A stretch of DNA of 33,341 bases, from NCBI GenBank assembly GCA_037444075.1, contig JBBIND010000050.1, positions 1-33,341 on the forward strand, in the 5' to 3' direction. Below are positions 1-11,492 of the stretch, in pieces. Position 1 is the first letter of the stretch, and each line of letters begins with the position of its first letter. Under the pieces are notes generated by a model that was given only the letters and a program-made list of their open reading frames with translations, did no database searches and was not told the DNA's origin. The DNA comes from JBBIND01 sp037444075. GTDB lineage: Bacteria > Acidobacteriota > Terriglobia > Bryobacterales > Bryobacteraceae. A program made the position numbers and the translations under genes.

Positions 1-40
1 AAGGGATACAGAAACCGGCTTACAGGCCGCTGGGTTCCCG
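1..40 (+). ncRNA. rnpB: RNase P RNA, 3' end only (partial)
   Basis: The first bases contain ACAGAAACCGGCTTACAGGC. This matches the strongly conserved 3' end of bacterial type A RNase P RNA (ACAGAA, one base, CCGGCTTA, then a GGCC-like stretch), which includes the 3' strand of helix P4. The E. coli gene ends with a very similar ACAGAACCCGGCTTA. RNase P RNA is the catalytic RNA that trims 5' leaders from pre-tRNAs. Only the 3' tail is present; the body lies before the window. The exact 3' end cannot be fixed without the 5' half of helix P1, so position 40 is approximate. No clear terminator follows. Confidence 0.75.
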
Positions 41-185
41 AATGCTCACCCTTTGCGCGTTGGGTCCAATGCTGGCTGGAGCGGGAGTGCGCCGGCCGAG
101 CCGGCGGACGGAGGCGGGCGAAAGGTCTGGAACTAAGTTGCTCCGGCCCCCGTTCTCTTCCAGTAGTTGGCTTGGGCCTTGCGAA

Positions 186-724
186 TCAGAGCGGCAGTAT
201 CTCCTCGCGCTCCGGGTCGAACTTGATCCGCCGCTTCTGCATATAAGCGATGTTCGCCAGGTGCGAGGCTTGCGCGGAGCGGTGTCCGATGTAGACGTCC
301 CCGTGAGGCAGTTTGCGGGAGCGCACGCACTCCAGGAAGTTCAGCACGTGGTCTATAGTTTGCTCCCTTTCCGGCTTCACCACAACCGGCTGAGCGCCCT
401 TTTCGGCGGGCGTGAATTCGAAGCGCCCGCGCGTGATGTGGAGCCTGCCTAGGGTGCCGCACAGCTCGACCCCGGCGCCAGTCAGCCCGGGCGCCAGCGG
501 GGCTTCGAAAGTGGCTGTCCAGTCCTGCGGGTAGTCGAGCAAGGCGCAGATGGTGTCCGGCGCCGTGCGTCCGTCCCTGTAATGGTACACCCCACCTGAA
601 GCTACGGCCGCCACGGGGTCATCGTAACCCAGCAGCATGTGCACGGCATCAATCCATAGGAGGCGGCTGTCATGGCGGCAGCGCCCCGAAAGAGGTCTCT
701 GCGAAGAGTTCCGTTCTGCGGCAT
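186..724 (-). pseudogene. Gfo/Idh/MocA family oxidoreductase, internally deleted
   Basis: Two pieces of one gene lie next to each other in different frames. Reading from 724 downward, an ATG opens a typical Tat leader with LRRDLFRGAAAMTAASYG, ending near 653. From about 656 the frame changes to IDAVHMLLG, ASGGVYHYRDGR, a DTICALLDYP strand and a C-terminus ending at 186. This matches the second half of Gfo/Idh/MocA oxidoreductases; compare ASGGVY and the PDTISAIYEYP segment of the intact gene at 15698-16975. The Rossmann domain and its EKP-type motif, roughly 200 residues, are missing. The two parts are out of frame, so no working enzyme can result. A TATAAT box at 732-737 still precedes the ATG. 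The likely ancestor was an exported sugar dehydrogenase-like protein. The remnant converges on rnpB. Confidence 0.75.
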
Positions 725-825
725 GAGGCCGATTATAGCTGCGCAAGATCGGCTGTGATGAAGCCGAAGGCTCAGACGGCGCGAGGGCGGCGCGTGCAAC
801 GTGGTGGAGCCGCAGGCCGCGCTTC

Positions 826-831
826 TACAAT
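826..831 (+). promoter_or_regulatory. -10-like box before trmFO
   Basis: TACAAT ends 12 bases before the GTG start of trmFO, and no Shine-Dalgarno lies between. If it is a sigma-70 -10 element, transcription would begin only a few bases before the start codon. No good TTGACA-type -35 is visible. Confidence 0.35.
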
Positions 832-843
832 GGTTACAGCGCT

Positions 844-2178
844 GTGCCACAGCCCATTCATATCGTCGGCGGCGGCTTGGCGGGATGTGAAGCCGCCTGG
901 CAGGCTGCTTGCGCCGGGGCCCAAGTCATCGTTTACGAGATGCGGCCCGCCCGGACGACCCCCGCCCATCAGACGGGGATGCTGGCGGAACTGGTGTGCA
1001 GCAATTCGCTCAAGAGCGAAACTGAGAACACCGCTCCGGGACTGCTCAAGAACGAGTTGCGGCGTTTGAATTCGCTGCTGTTGTCCGTCGCTGATGACGT
1101 GCGCGTGCCCGGCGGGCAGGCGCTCACGGTTGACCGGGTGGCCTTCTCATCCCGCGTCACGGCTGCCTTGGAGGCTCACCCGCGGGTCGAGATCCGGCGG
1201 GAAGAACTCGTGAGCCTGCCGCCGGACGGCGAGGTGATCATTGCCACGGGTCCGTTGACGAGCGATGCCTTCGCCGAGGTCATCGGGACGCTCACCGGCT
1301 CCGGTGGGCTGTGTTTCTACGATGCCATCAGCCCGATCGTGGAGGCGGATTCCATCGATTCGAGCATCGTCTTCCGAGCCTCCCGTTACGGCAAATCGCT
1401 GGACGGAGCCGGAGACTACCTCAATTGCCCCTTCGACAAGCCGCAGTACGAGGCCTTCCTGGATGCGCTCCTTTCGGCTGAAACACACACCCCGCACATA
1501 GAAGACGACATTCCCTATTTCGAAGCCTGCCTGCCCATCGAGGTGCTCGCGCGGCGGGGGCGGGAAACGCTTCGTTTCGGTCCCATGAAGCCCGTGGGGT
1601 TGACGGATCCCCGCACCGGGAGGCGTCCTTACGCGGCAGTGCAGTTGAGGCAGGAGAATCTAAGAGCGGCGAGTTACAACCTGGTCGGTTTCCAGACGTC
1701 GCTCCGGGTGGGGGAACAGCGGCGGGTGCTGCGTTTGATTCCCGGGCTGGAAAACGCCGAATTCCTGCGTTTCGGGCAGATCCATCGCAATACCTACATC
1801 AACGCTCCGGCTCTGCTCGCGCCGACTCTGCAGCTGCGGGCTGAGCCGCGGATCTTCTTCGCGGGACAGATCTCGGGCGTGGAAGGCTACGTGGAAGCCA
1901 TCGCCACGGGGTTGATTGCCGGGCGCAACGCGGCGCGGCGCGCCATGGGGCTCTCCCTCGAGGGGTTGCCCCGGGAAACGGCGCTGGGCGCCTTGAGCCA
2001 CTATGTGTCCGCCGCCGAGGTGGACGGTTACCAGCCGGCTAACATGACCTTCGACCTGTTGCCGCCGCTCGATGAAGCGCTCCGGCAGGCGCTTCGCAAG
2101 AACAAGCGCGCTCGCCATGCCGCGGTGTGTCAGCGCGCGCAGGCAGCCTTAGATCAATACGTGGGCGCTCATGTCTGA
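844..2178 (+). CDS. trmFO: Methylenetetrahydrofolate-tRNA-(uracil-5-)-methyltransferase TrmFO
   Basis: TrmFO is a flavoprotein that makes 5-methyluridine at position 54 of the tRNA T-loop, with methylenetetrahydrofolate as carbon donor. The 444-residue length is normal. An FAD-binding VGGGLAGCEAA sits at residues 8-18. The family stretch AELVCSNSLKSE at 48-59 holds Cys52 (equivalent to B. subtilis Cys53). YFEACLPIEVLARRG holds Cys229 (equivalent to Cys226). GPMKPVGL follows, and YQPANMTFDLLPPL lies near the C-terminus. The start is a GTG; protein homology begins at once with PQPIHIVGGG, so no later start fits. It overlaps xerC by 8 bases (ATGTCTGA). The trmFO-xerC pair is a known housekeeping arrangement in several phyla. 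Confidence 0.96.
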   Translation: MPQPIHIVGGGLAGCEAAWQAACAGAQVIVYEMRPARTTPAHQTGMLAELVCSNSLKSETENTAPGLLKNELRRLNSLLLSVADDVRVPGGQALTVDRVAFSSRVTAALEAHPRVEIRREELVSLPPDGEVIIATGPLTSDAFAEVIGTLTGSGGLCFYDAISPIVEADSIDSSIVFRASRYGKSLDGAGDYLNCPFDKPQYEAFLDALLSAETHTPHIEDDIPYFEACLPIEVLARRGRETLRFGPMKPVGLTDPRTGRRPYAAVQLRQENLRAASYNLVGFQTSLRVGEQRRVLRLIPGLENAEFLRFGQIHRNTYINAPALLAPTLQLRAEPRIFFAGQISGVEGYVEAIATGLIAGRNAARRAMGLSLEGLPRETALGALSHYVSAAEVDGYQPANMTFDLLPPLDEALRQALRKNKRARHAAVCQRAQAALDQYVGAHV

Positions 2179-3067
2179 TCTTTCCAGCCAGATAAGTTCC
2201 TTCCTTGACGAACTCCGGCGCAGGAATGCGAGCGCTCACACGCTGCGCAACTACAAGTCCGATTTGCTTCAGTGGGCGGCTTATTTGAGCGAATCCGGTC
2301 AACTTTCCAGCCAACCGCCGTACGTGGACGGGCTGGCGCTGAGAGGGTGGCTGGCGTTCCTGTACAGCCAGGGATTGACGGCGGTCAGCATCCGGCGCAA
2401 ACTTGCGGCTGTTCGCAGCTTCTACCGGTTCCTGTTCCGCGAGGGGGTGGTGCGGGTGAATCCCTGCCGGCAGGTGCGGACTCCCAAGGCTCCCAAGAAG
2501 CTCCCCAAAGTGATGACGGCAGAACAGACCAACCGCCTCTTGGACGCCGTCGCCGAAGGCAAACTGCCGAGGGCGCGCCTGCCCCGGGACATAGCCATCC
2601 TCGAGTTGCTGTACGGCTGTGGACTGCGCGTGAGCGAATTGACGAGTCTGGATCTCGATCATCTCAACCTGGAGGCAGGCTGGGTGCGTGTGGCGGGCAA
2701 GGGCCGCAAGGAACGGCAGGTGCCCATCCCCGGCAAAGCGGTGGCAGCCTTGCGCCGCTACCTGGAATTGCGCGAAGCCGGTCCCGAGCAGAAGGCCCTT
2801 TTCCTCAACCATCGCGCAAAGCGGCTGACGGACCGGGGCGTGCGCGCGATGGTGAAACTCTACGCCGTTATGCTCGTGGGGGATGCCGCCGTCCACCCGC
2901 ACAGCTTCCGGCATGCCTACGCCACGCACCTGCTGAGTGATGGCGCAGACCTGCGGACGATCCAGGAATTGCTCGGCCACGCACGGCTCTCCACCACGCA
3001 GAAATACACGCAAGTCAGCCTCGCGGACCTCATGGCAATTTACGACCGCACGCATCCCAAGGCGTGA
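2171..3067 (+). CDS. xerC: Tyrosine recombinase XerC
   Basis: This is a site-specific recombinase that resolves chromosome dimers at dif, normally with XerD. The 298 residues have an N-terminal SAM-like core-binding domain (about 5-95) and a C-terminal catalytic domain. All catalytic residues are visible: Arg153 (CGLRVSEL), Lys177 (AGKGRKERQVP), His244 and Arg247 (HPHSFRHAYATHLL), His270 (LLGHARLSTTQ) and the nucleophile Tyr279 (KYTQVS). The ATG lies inside the trmFO stop region, so translation is probably coupled. I chose XerC over XerD because of the trmFO neighbour; from sequence alone either name is possible. Nothing nearby suggests a phage or integron integrase. Confidence 0.9.
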   Translation: MSDLSSQISSFLDELRRRNASAHTLRNYKSDLLQWAAYLSESGQLSSQPPYVDGLALRGWLAFLYSQGLTAVSIRRKLAAVRSFYRFLFREGVVRVNPCRQVRTPKAPKKLPKVMTAEQTNRLLDAVAEGKLPRARLPRDIAILELLYGCGLRVSELTSLDLDHLNLEAGWVRVAGKGRKERQVPIPGKAVAALRRYLELREAGPEQKALFLNHRAKRLTDRGVRAMVKLYAVMLVGDAAVHPHSFRHAYATHLLSDGADLRTIQELLGHARLSTTQKYTQVSLADLMAIYDRTHPKA

Positions 3068-3090
3068 ACGGTCCCGCCGCATCGATTCTT

Positions 3091-3096
3091 TATACT
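3091..3096 (+). promoter_or_regulatory. -10-like box before dinG
   Basis: TATACT ends 10 bases before the dinG ATG at 3107, and no Shine-Dalgarno lies between. This would give a near-leaderless mRNA. It suggests dinG-queD has its own promoter apart from trmFO-xerC. No clear -35 is seen. Confidence 0.4.
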
Positions 3097-3106
3097 GAAG
3101 CTAGTC

Positions 3107-5035
3107 ATGCCCCCGAAGCCCCGGGAACTCACTGCTCAGAAGTTCTTTGGCCGCCACGGACAGCTTTCACGCTGGCATCCGAACTACGAGTATCGTCCCG
3201 GGCAATTGGAGATGGCCATGGCGATCGAGGAGGCCCTCGAGCAGGGCCGCCACCTCATCGTGGAAGCGGGCACCGGCACCGGCAAAACGCTGGCTTACCT
3301 GGTTCCTGCTCTGCTGTCCGGAACGCGCGTCGTGGTTTCCACCGGCACCAAAAACCTCCAGGAACAGCTCTTCTTCAAGGATGTGCCGTTCCTGGAGAAG
3401 CATTTCGGACGGCCGTTGCGCGTGTGCTACATGAAGGGGCGCAACAACTACCTGTGCCGCCAGAAGGTCTACAACGCCGAGCGTGAGCCCATCCTGACGA
3501 ACCTCGATGAAGTGGGCGAGTTCCGCCTGATCCGCGAGTGGGAAAAGACCACCGGCACGGGGGACCGTTCCGAGTTGAAAACCCTGCCGGAGGACAGCCC
3601 GCTTTGGCCCCGTCTGGATGCGAGGCGGGAAATGTGCACCGGGCAGAAATGCCAGCAATTCGACCGCTGCTTCCTCACCCTGATGCAGCAGCGGGCGCGG
3701 GAAAGCGACCTGATCATCGTCAACCACCACCTGTTCTTTGCGGACCTTGCCGTGCGGGAGGACGAATTCGACGGAATCATCCCGAGCTACGGCGCGGTGG
3801 TGTTCGATGAGGCGCATGAAATCGAAGATGTGGTGGGCCAGTACTTCGGCATCTCGGTCGGCAGCCAGCAGTTTGAAGAACTCAGACGGGACGTGGCCGC
3901 CACCGCGCGGAACAAGAGCTTCGGTTCGGCCGAGTTGGACCGCACGCTCGACATGCTCCAGGAACATGCCATCCGCTTCTTCGCGCTTTTTCCGGCGGGT
4001 GATGGACGCACCGGCTTCCGTGCCCAGTCGAAGTTTCTGGAAGACTACGGGGAGCACTACGAGGACCTGCTGCGCTGCCTGGAACTGACGGGCACGCAGC
4101 TGCAACTCATCAAGCAGGCGCCGGAGGAGGTTCTGCCGCTCCACCGCCGCAGTTTGGAATTGTCAAGCAAGCTGCGCTTTTGGATGGAAGGCAATGACTC
4201 GGCCTACGTTTACTGGCTGGAGCGCCGCGGACGAGGCTGCTACCTGCAGGCCACGCCCATCGACGTGGCGGAGATACTCACCGAGCGTTTGTTTGGGGCC
4301 GCCCGGTGCGCGATTCTCACTTCGGCGACCCTGGCGGTAGCGGGGAACTTTGACTACGTGCGCCACCGGTTGGGCATCACGCGAGCCGACACGCTGCTCG
4401 TGCCGGGTCATTTCGACTACGCCGAACAGGCGCTGCTCTACGTCCCGCAGCATTTGCCCGAGCCACGCGAGCCCTCCTTCGCCCGGGAAGCGGCCGGCGA
4501 GATCGAGAAGCTGCTCGAGTTCAGCCAGGGCCGGGCTTTCGTGCTGTTCACCAGCCACCAGCAGATGCGCCTGGTGCACCAGTTGCTAGAGTACCGCCTC
4601 GACTATCCCACTCTCCTGCAAGGTTCTGCTCCCCGCAACGCCCTGCTCGAGCAGTTTCGCGACACGCCGCACTGCGTACTGTTTGCCACTGCCTCCTTCT
4701 GGCAGGGCGTGGATGTGCCCGGCGATCAATTGAGTTGCGTTATCATAGATAAACTGCCGTTTGCGGTGCCCAGTGACCCGGTGGTGGAAGCCCGAATCAA
4801 CGCCATCCGGAGGGCGGGCGGCAACCCCTTCTACGAGTACCAGATCCCGCAGGCCGCTCTCTCCCTGAAACAGGGGTTCGGACGCCTGATCCGCAGCCGG
4901 TCAGACCGTGGTGTGCTGGCGCTGCTGGACAACCGAATCACCCGCCAGAGATACGGACGGGTATTTCTGGAGAGTTTGCCAGGCTACAGTTTCACCACGC
5001 GGTGGGAGGACGTGGAGAGGTTCTTCGATGTATGA
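3107..5035 (+). CDS. dinG: ATP-dependent DNA helicase, DinG/XPD type
   Basis: This is a superfamily 2, XPD-like 5'-3' helicase of the DinG/YoaA group, expected to unwind D-loops, R-loops and forks during repair. The 642 residues show Walker A EAGTGTGKT (53-61), motif Ia STGTKNLQEQL, DEAH (234-237), TSATL, the QGVDVPG segment and the GRLIRSRSDRG motif VI near the C-terminus. Four cysteines between Walker A and DEAH (Cys117, Cys177, Cys182, Cys188) are spaced like the 4Fe-4S ligands of XPD/DinG proteins. There is no exonuclease domain, unlike Firmicute DinG. It starts 39 bases after xerC and overlaps queD by 8 bases. Family assignment is firm; DinG versus YoaA is not decided. Confidence 0.93.
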   Translation: MPPKPRELTAQKFFGRHGQLSRWHPNYEYRPGQLEMAMAIEEALEQGRHLIVEAGTGTGKTLAYLVPALLSGTRVVVSTGTKNLQEQLFFKDVPFLEKHFGRPLRVCYMKGRNNYLCRQKVYNAEREPILTNLDEVGEFRLIREWEKTTGTGDRSELKTLPEDSPLWPRLDARREMCTGQKCQQFDRCFLTLMQQRARESDLIIVNHHLFFADLAVREDEFDGIIPSYGAVVFDEAHEIEDVVGQYFGISVGSQQFEELRRDVAATARNKSFGSAELDRTLDMLQEHAIRFFALFPAGDGRTGFRAQSKFLEDYGEHYEDLLRCLELTGTQLQLIKQAPEEVLPLHRRSLELSSKLRFWMEGNDSAYVYWLERRGRGCYLQATPIDVAEILTERLFGAARCAILTSATLAVAGNFDYVRHRLGITRADTLLVPGHFDYAEQALLYVPQHLPEPREPSFAREAAGEIEKLLEFSQGRAFVLFTSHQQMRLVHQLLEYRLDYPTLLQGSAPRNALLEQFRDTPHCVLFATASFWQGVDVPGDQLSCVIIDKLPFAVPSDPVVEARINAIRRAGGNPFYEYQIPQAALSLKQGFGRLIRSRSDRGVLALLDNRITRQRYGRVFLESLPGYSFTTRWEDVERFFDV

Positions 5036-5411
5036 GATTTCCATAGAGCGTACCTTCGCCTCATCGCATGCTCTGCGCGGCTACCAGGGGAAATGCGAGC
5101 ACCTGCATGGTCACAACTACCGGGTGCGCGTAACGCTCGAGGGCGGGCAGTTGGACGAAGCCGGTCTGCTGGTGGACTTCGGGGACTTGAAGCGGGTGGT
5201 GAGTTCTATCGCTGAATACCTGGACCACCGGCACATCAATGACCTGCCCCCGTTTGACGTCCTCAATCCGACCGCCGAGAACATGGCGCGCTATTTCCAC
5301 GAGGAAATCGAAAAACGGCTTCCGGAATTGGCTCCCGGCCGCGACGTCCACCTCCAGGAGGTCCGCATCTGGGAGACGGATACTTCCGTGGCAGCTTATC
5401 GCTCCCGGTGA
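5028..5411 (+). CDS. queD: 6-carboxytetrahydropterin synthase QueD
   Basis: QueD turns 7,8-dihydroneopterin triphosphate into 6-carboxy-5,6,7,8-tetrahydropterin, the second step to queuosine and other 7-deazaguanines. The protein is 127 residues, a normal QueD length. The zinc ligands are His14, His27 and His29 (in HLHGHNY); the catalytic Cys23 sits in GKCEHLHGHNY. Asp66-His67 (YLDHRHIN) and Glu116 (WETDTS) complete the active site. I chose the ATG at 5028 because family homology (MYEISIERTFASSHAL) starts there. It overlaps the dinG stop (ATGTATGA), which suggests coupling. PTPS-type enzymes are related, but the CxxxHxH layout and short length favour QueD. Other queuosine genes are not in view. 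Confidence 0.9.
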   Translation: MYEISIERTFASSHALRGYQGKCEHLHGHNYRVRVTLEGGQLDEAGLLVDFGDLKRVVSSIAEYLDHRHINDLPPFDVLNPTAENMARYFHEEIEKRLPELAPGRDVHLQEVRIWETDTSVAAYRSR

Positions 5412-5427
5412 AGCGTACCCGGAGTGT

Positions 5428-6618
5428 TCAGGCGTTCTTCCAGGCGATGGAGCGGAGTCTGTAGCTGAGCCGCCGCCTCGGAAACGGCTCGTCCGAGAAC
5501 CGGCGCTTGAAATGCTTCGAAGCGAGTATCTCCAACCGCAGAGGGCCGTTACGGCCCGGGGGTGGAGTGAATTGCAGGTTGAAGTCACCGCTGCCGACTT
5601 CAAAGCGGCCGGCCTGCTGGCCATTGCACAAGACAACCAGGGTCTGCCCGCTGAGTGCAGGCTGGTCCGCGGGAACCTCTCCACGAATGACCACTTCCCC
5701 CTCTCCCGGCGGCAACCAGTAATGCAGGCGGCGGGAGGCCCATCCGTCCGCATAGAGGCCCTGCGCATCGCGCACCGCCCGGACCAACAAGTACCCCACC
5801 AGGAGTGTCGCGGCGTATCGCAGAGGAAGCAGCGCAGGGCGCAGCCAGCGAGGCAGACGTCCGGCCGTTTGAACGAAATACAAATCCTGGTAGGTCTCCC
5901 AGCCGTAGCTGAGAAGTCCGGGCGGCCAGCGCAGACCAGTGTGCTTTCGTAGCAGTTGCCCTATTTCACGGATGCGGCGCTTGCCTCCGGCAAAGGACTT
6001 CGCCTCGGGATACTCGCGAAGGCAGCCCAAGTACTCCGGCAGGTAGCGCAGAGGGTGGAGGAAGCCGAGGCGTATCCACAGGTCCCAATCCATGGTGTAG
6101 TGCAGCGTCTCATCCAGATACCCGATTGCTTCCAAAGCACTGCGGCGCATGAACGTGGACTGCTGCAGGATGTAGTCGCTGACGTGCATCAGGCGCCACA
6201 AATCGAACGGCTGCGTCGCCGGGAATCGTCCGGTTACATCGCCCGCACGGTCAATCAGGTAGCCTTCTCCGTACACTGCGGCAGCTTCGGGGGACTCTTC
6301 CAGGGCCTGCACCGCCTTGCTGACGGCGCCCTCCAGAAGCACGTCGTCGGAATTCAGCCACGCCAGGACGCTTCCGCGCCCGAGCAGGAATCCTTTGTTG
6401 ATGGCGTGTGTTTGCCCCCGGTCCGGTTCCGAGATGAACGTCAGCCTGCCGCGATAATCTCCCGCAATTTGAGCGGTCTCATCCGTGGAGCCGCCATCCA
6501 TGATGATGTACTCAATGTGCGGGTAGTCCTGCCGGAGGACGCTCTCGATAGTGGCGCGGATGAAATGCCCCTGGTTAAAAGATGGAGTGACGACGGTGAC
6601 GAGCGGGAGCTGACTCAT
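5428..6618 (-). CDS. Glycosyltransferase family 2 with C-terminal beta domain
   Basis: This inverting GT-A glycosyltransferase probably works at the inner face of the membrane on cell-surface polysaccharide. The N-terminal 250 residues form the GT2 domain: TVVTPSFNQGHFI (8-20), the nucleotide-binding DGGSTDET (41-48), DRGQTHAINKG (66-76) and the metal-binding NSDD (89-92). TMDWDLWIRLG is the usual acceptor-side segment. A short hydrophobic segment near 265-285 (LPLRYAATLLVGYLLV) could be a membrane anchor or amphipathic helix. The last 100 residues (from about LHYWLPPGEGEVVIRGEVP) look like a beta-sandwich with no named function that I can assign. It converges on queD with a 16-base gap. Donor and acceptor are unknown. 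Confidence 0.88.
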   Translation of the reverse strand: MSQLPLVTVVTPSFNQGHFIRATIESVLRQDYPHIEYIIMDGGSTDETAQIAGDYRGRLTFISEPDRGQTHAINKGFLLGRGSVLAWLNSDDVLLEGAVSKAVQALEESPEAAAVYGEGYLIDRAGDVTGRFPATQPFDLWRLMHVSDYILQQSTFMRRSALEAIGYLDETLHYTMDWDLWIRLGFLHPLRYLPEYLGCLREYPEAKSFAGGKRRIREIGQLLRKHTGLRWPPGLLSYGWETYQDLYFVQTAGRLPRWLRPALLPLRYAATLLVGYLLVRAVRDAQGLYADGWASRRLHYWLPPGEGEVVIRGEVPADQPALSGQTLVVLCNGQQAGRFEVGSGDFNLQFTPPPGRNGPLRLEILASKHFKRRFSDEPFPRRRLSYRLRSIAWKNA

Positions 6619-6916
6619 GACGCGGGGCGGCCGGAAAGGCTATAATATCCAATGATAAGCTAGCGCGTCGTATTTCGCGGCGCTGCGAATTTTCGCCACC
6701 GATTCGTCCTTCCGCCTGAGGAGTGGCCGGATCAATTGGGGTATATGCCCCGACCGCCGATTGGTCGTACCGGCAAATGGGCGCGATACCCCACCCGATA
6801 ATGTCAGACAACACAGGTGATCTCCGCTAAGGCGTTCAGCCGGAAAGGAGATTCAACGTGGGTCGATAATGGACCCCAACGTGCACCTTAATACAGGAGA
6901 TTCGGAATCCTATATC
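6619..6916 (+). promoter_or_regulatory. Leader region upstream of PFOR
   Basis: No gene lies here. A TATAAT sits at 6641-6646. A near-palindrome GGGGTATATGCCCC lies at 6738-6751, followed by CGACC/GGTCG arms (6751-6755 and 6763-6767). ATACCCC at 6786-6792 can pair with GGGGTAT at 6738-6744. Farther down, ATCTCC (6820-6825) can pair with GGAGAT (6847-6852), which would hide a Shine-Dalgarno-like AAAGGAG. The 9-mer AGGAGATTC occurs twice, at 6846-6854 and 6895-6903. Together this suggests a structured leader, but no known riboswitch class is recognised. Confidence 0.35.
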
Positions 6917-10475
<3,559 letters not shown>

Positions 10476-10483
<8 letters not shown>

Positions 10484-11471
10484 CCTGACTACGAAGTATC
10501 TGGGACTAACCCTGAAGAACCCGCTGGTGGCCTCTTCGAGCCCCCTGTGCAAGGACGTTAGCAACATCCTCGAGATGGAGGATGCCGGCATCTCGGCGGT
10601 TGTGTTGCATTCGCTGTTCGAGGAACAGATCGACATCGAAAGCCGTAACCTCGATCAGTTCCTCAGCAGCGGCGCGGAAAGCTACGCCGAGTCGCTGAGC
10701 TACTTCCCGGACATGGGCCAGTACAACATTGGTCCGGATGGCTATCTGGAGCATATCCGGAAGGCCAAGCAAGGCGTGGATATCCCCGTCATCGGAAGCT
10801 TGAACGGGATTTCCACCGGGGGCTGGATTCGTTACGCGAAGCTTATTGAGCAGGCGGGCGCGGACGCGCTCGAGCTCAATATCTACTTCCTGCCCAACAA
10901 CGGAACCGTCAGTTCAGCGCAAGTGGAACAGATGTATTGCGACCTGGTCAGTCATGTGAAGGCCAGCGTGAGCATCCCCATCGCGGTGAAACTCGGTCCG
11001 TACTTCAGCTCCATCCCCGAGATGGCCCACCGCCTCGACGCGGTGGGGGCGGACGGCTTGGTTCTGTTCAACCGCTTCTACCAGCCGGACATCGACTTGG
11101 AGGCGATGGAAGTCCATCCCGCTCTGGAACTCAGCGATTCGGGCGAACTGCTGCTGCGTTTGCACTGGGTGGCTGTGCTCTACGGCAAGATCAAGGCGGA
11201 TTTGGCCATCACCGGCGGCGTGCATACCGCCGGCGATGTGCTTAAGTCCATGATGAGCGGAGCGCGCGTAGCCATGACCACATCAGCTCTGTTGCGCCAC
11301 GGCATCGAATACGCCGCCAAGATCCAACAGGACCTGGCGGAATGGATGGATGAGAAGGAATACCATTCCATCGAACAGATGCAGGGCAGCATGAGCGAGG
11401 AGTCTGCTCCTCAGCCCTCCGCCTATCATCGTGCCAACTACATGAAGGTGCTCAGCAGCTACACTGCCTAG
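10476..11471 (+). CDS. Dihydroorotate dehydrogenase-like flavoprotein coupled to PFOR
   Basis: This is a 331-residue TIM-barrel FMN protein of the dihydroorotate dehydrogenase family. It begins LTTKYLGLTLKNPLVASSSP and keeps ELN at 133-135, VKLGPYFSS, FNRFYQPD and the FMN-phosphate segment ITGGVHTAGDVLKSMMSGA. Where PyrD enzymes have their catalytic Cys or Ser after the ELN segment (LNLSCPN in class 1A), this protein reads NIYFLPNN (135-142). The usual base is therefore absent and true PyrD activity is doubtful. GGAGGAGG lies just before the ATG at 10476, which overlaps the PFOR stop (ATGCCTGA). The tight coupling points to a role tied to PFOR, perhaps electron transfer, but that is inference. 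Confidence 0.85.
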
Positions 11472-11492
11472 CGCCTTGAATTAGACCCGCTC

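Noticed and set aside
41..185. Possible small gene between rnpB and the oxidoreductase remnant
   Set aside because: Open frames here have no ribosome-binding site and low-complexity Arg/Gly-rich translations.
2171..3067. Tyrosine recombinase as the integrase of a mobile element
   Set aside because: It sits in a trmFO-xerC housekeeping arrangement, has XerC length, and no attachment repeats or phage genes are nearby.
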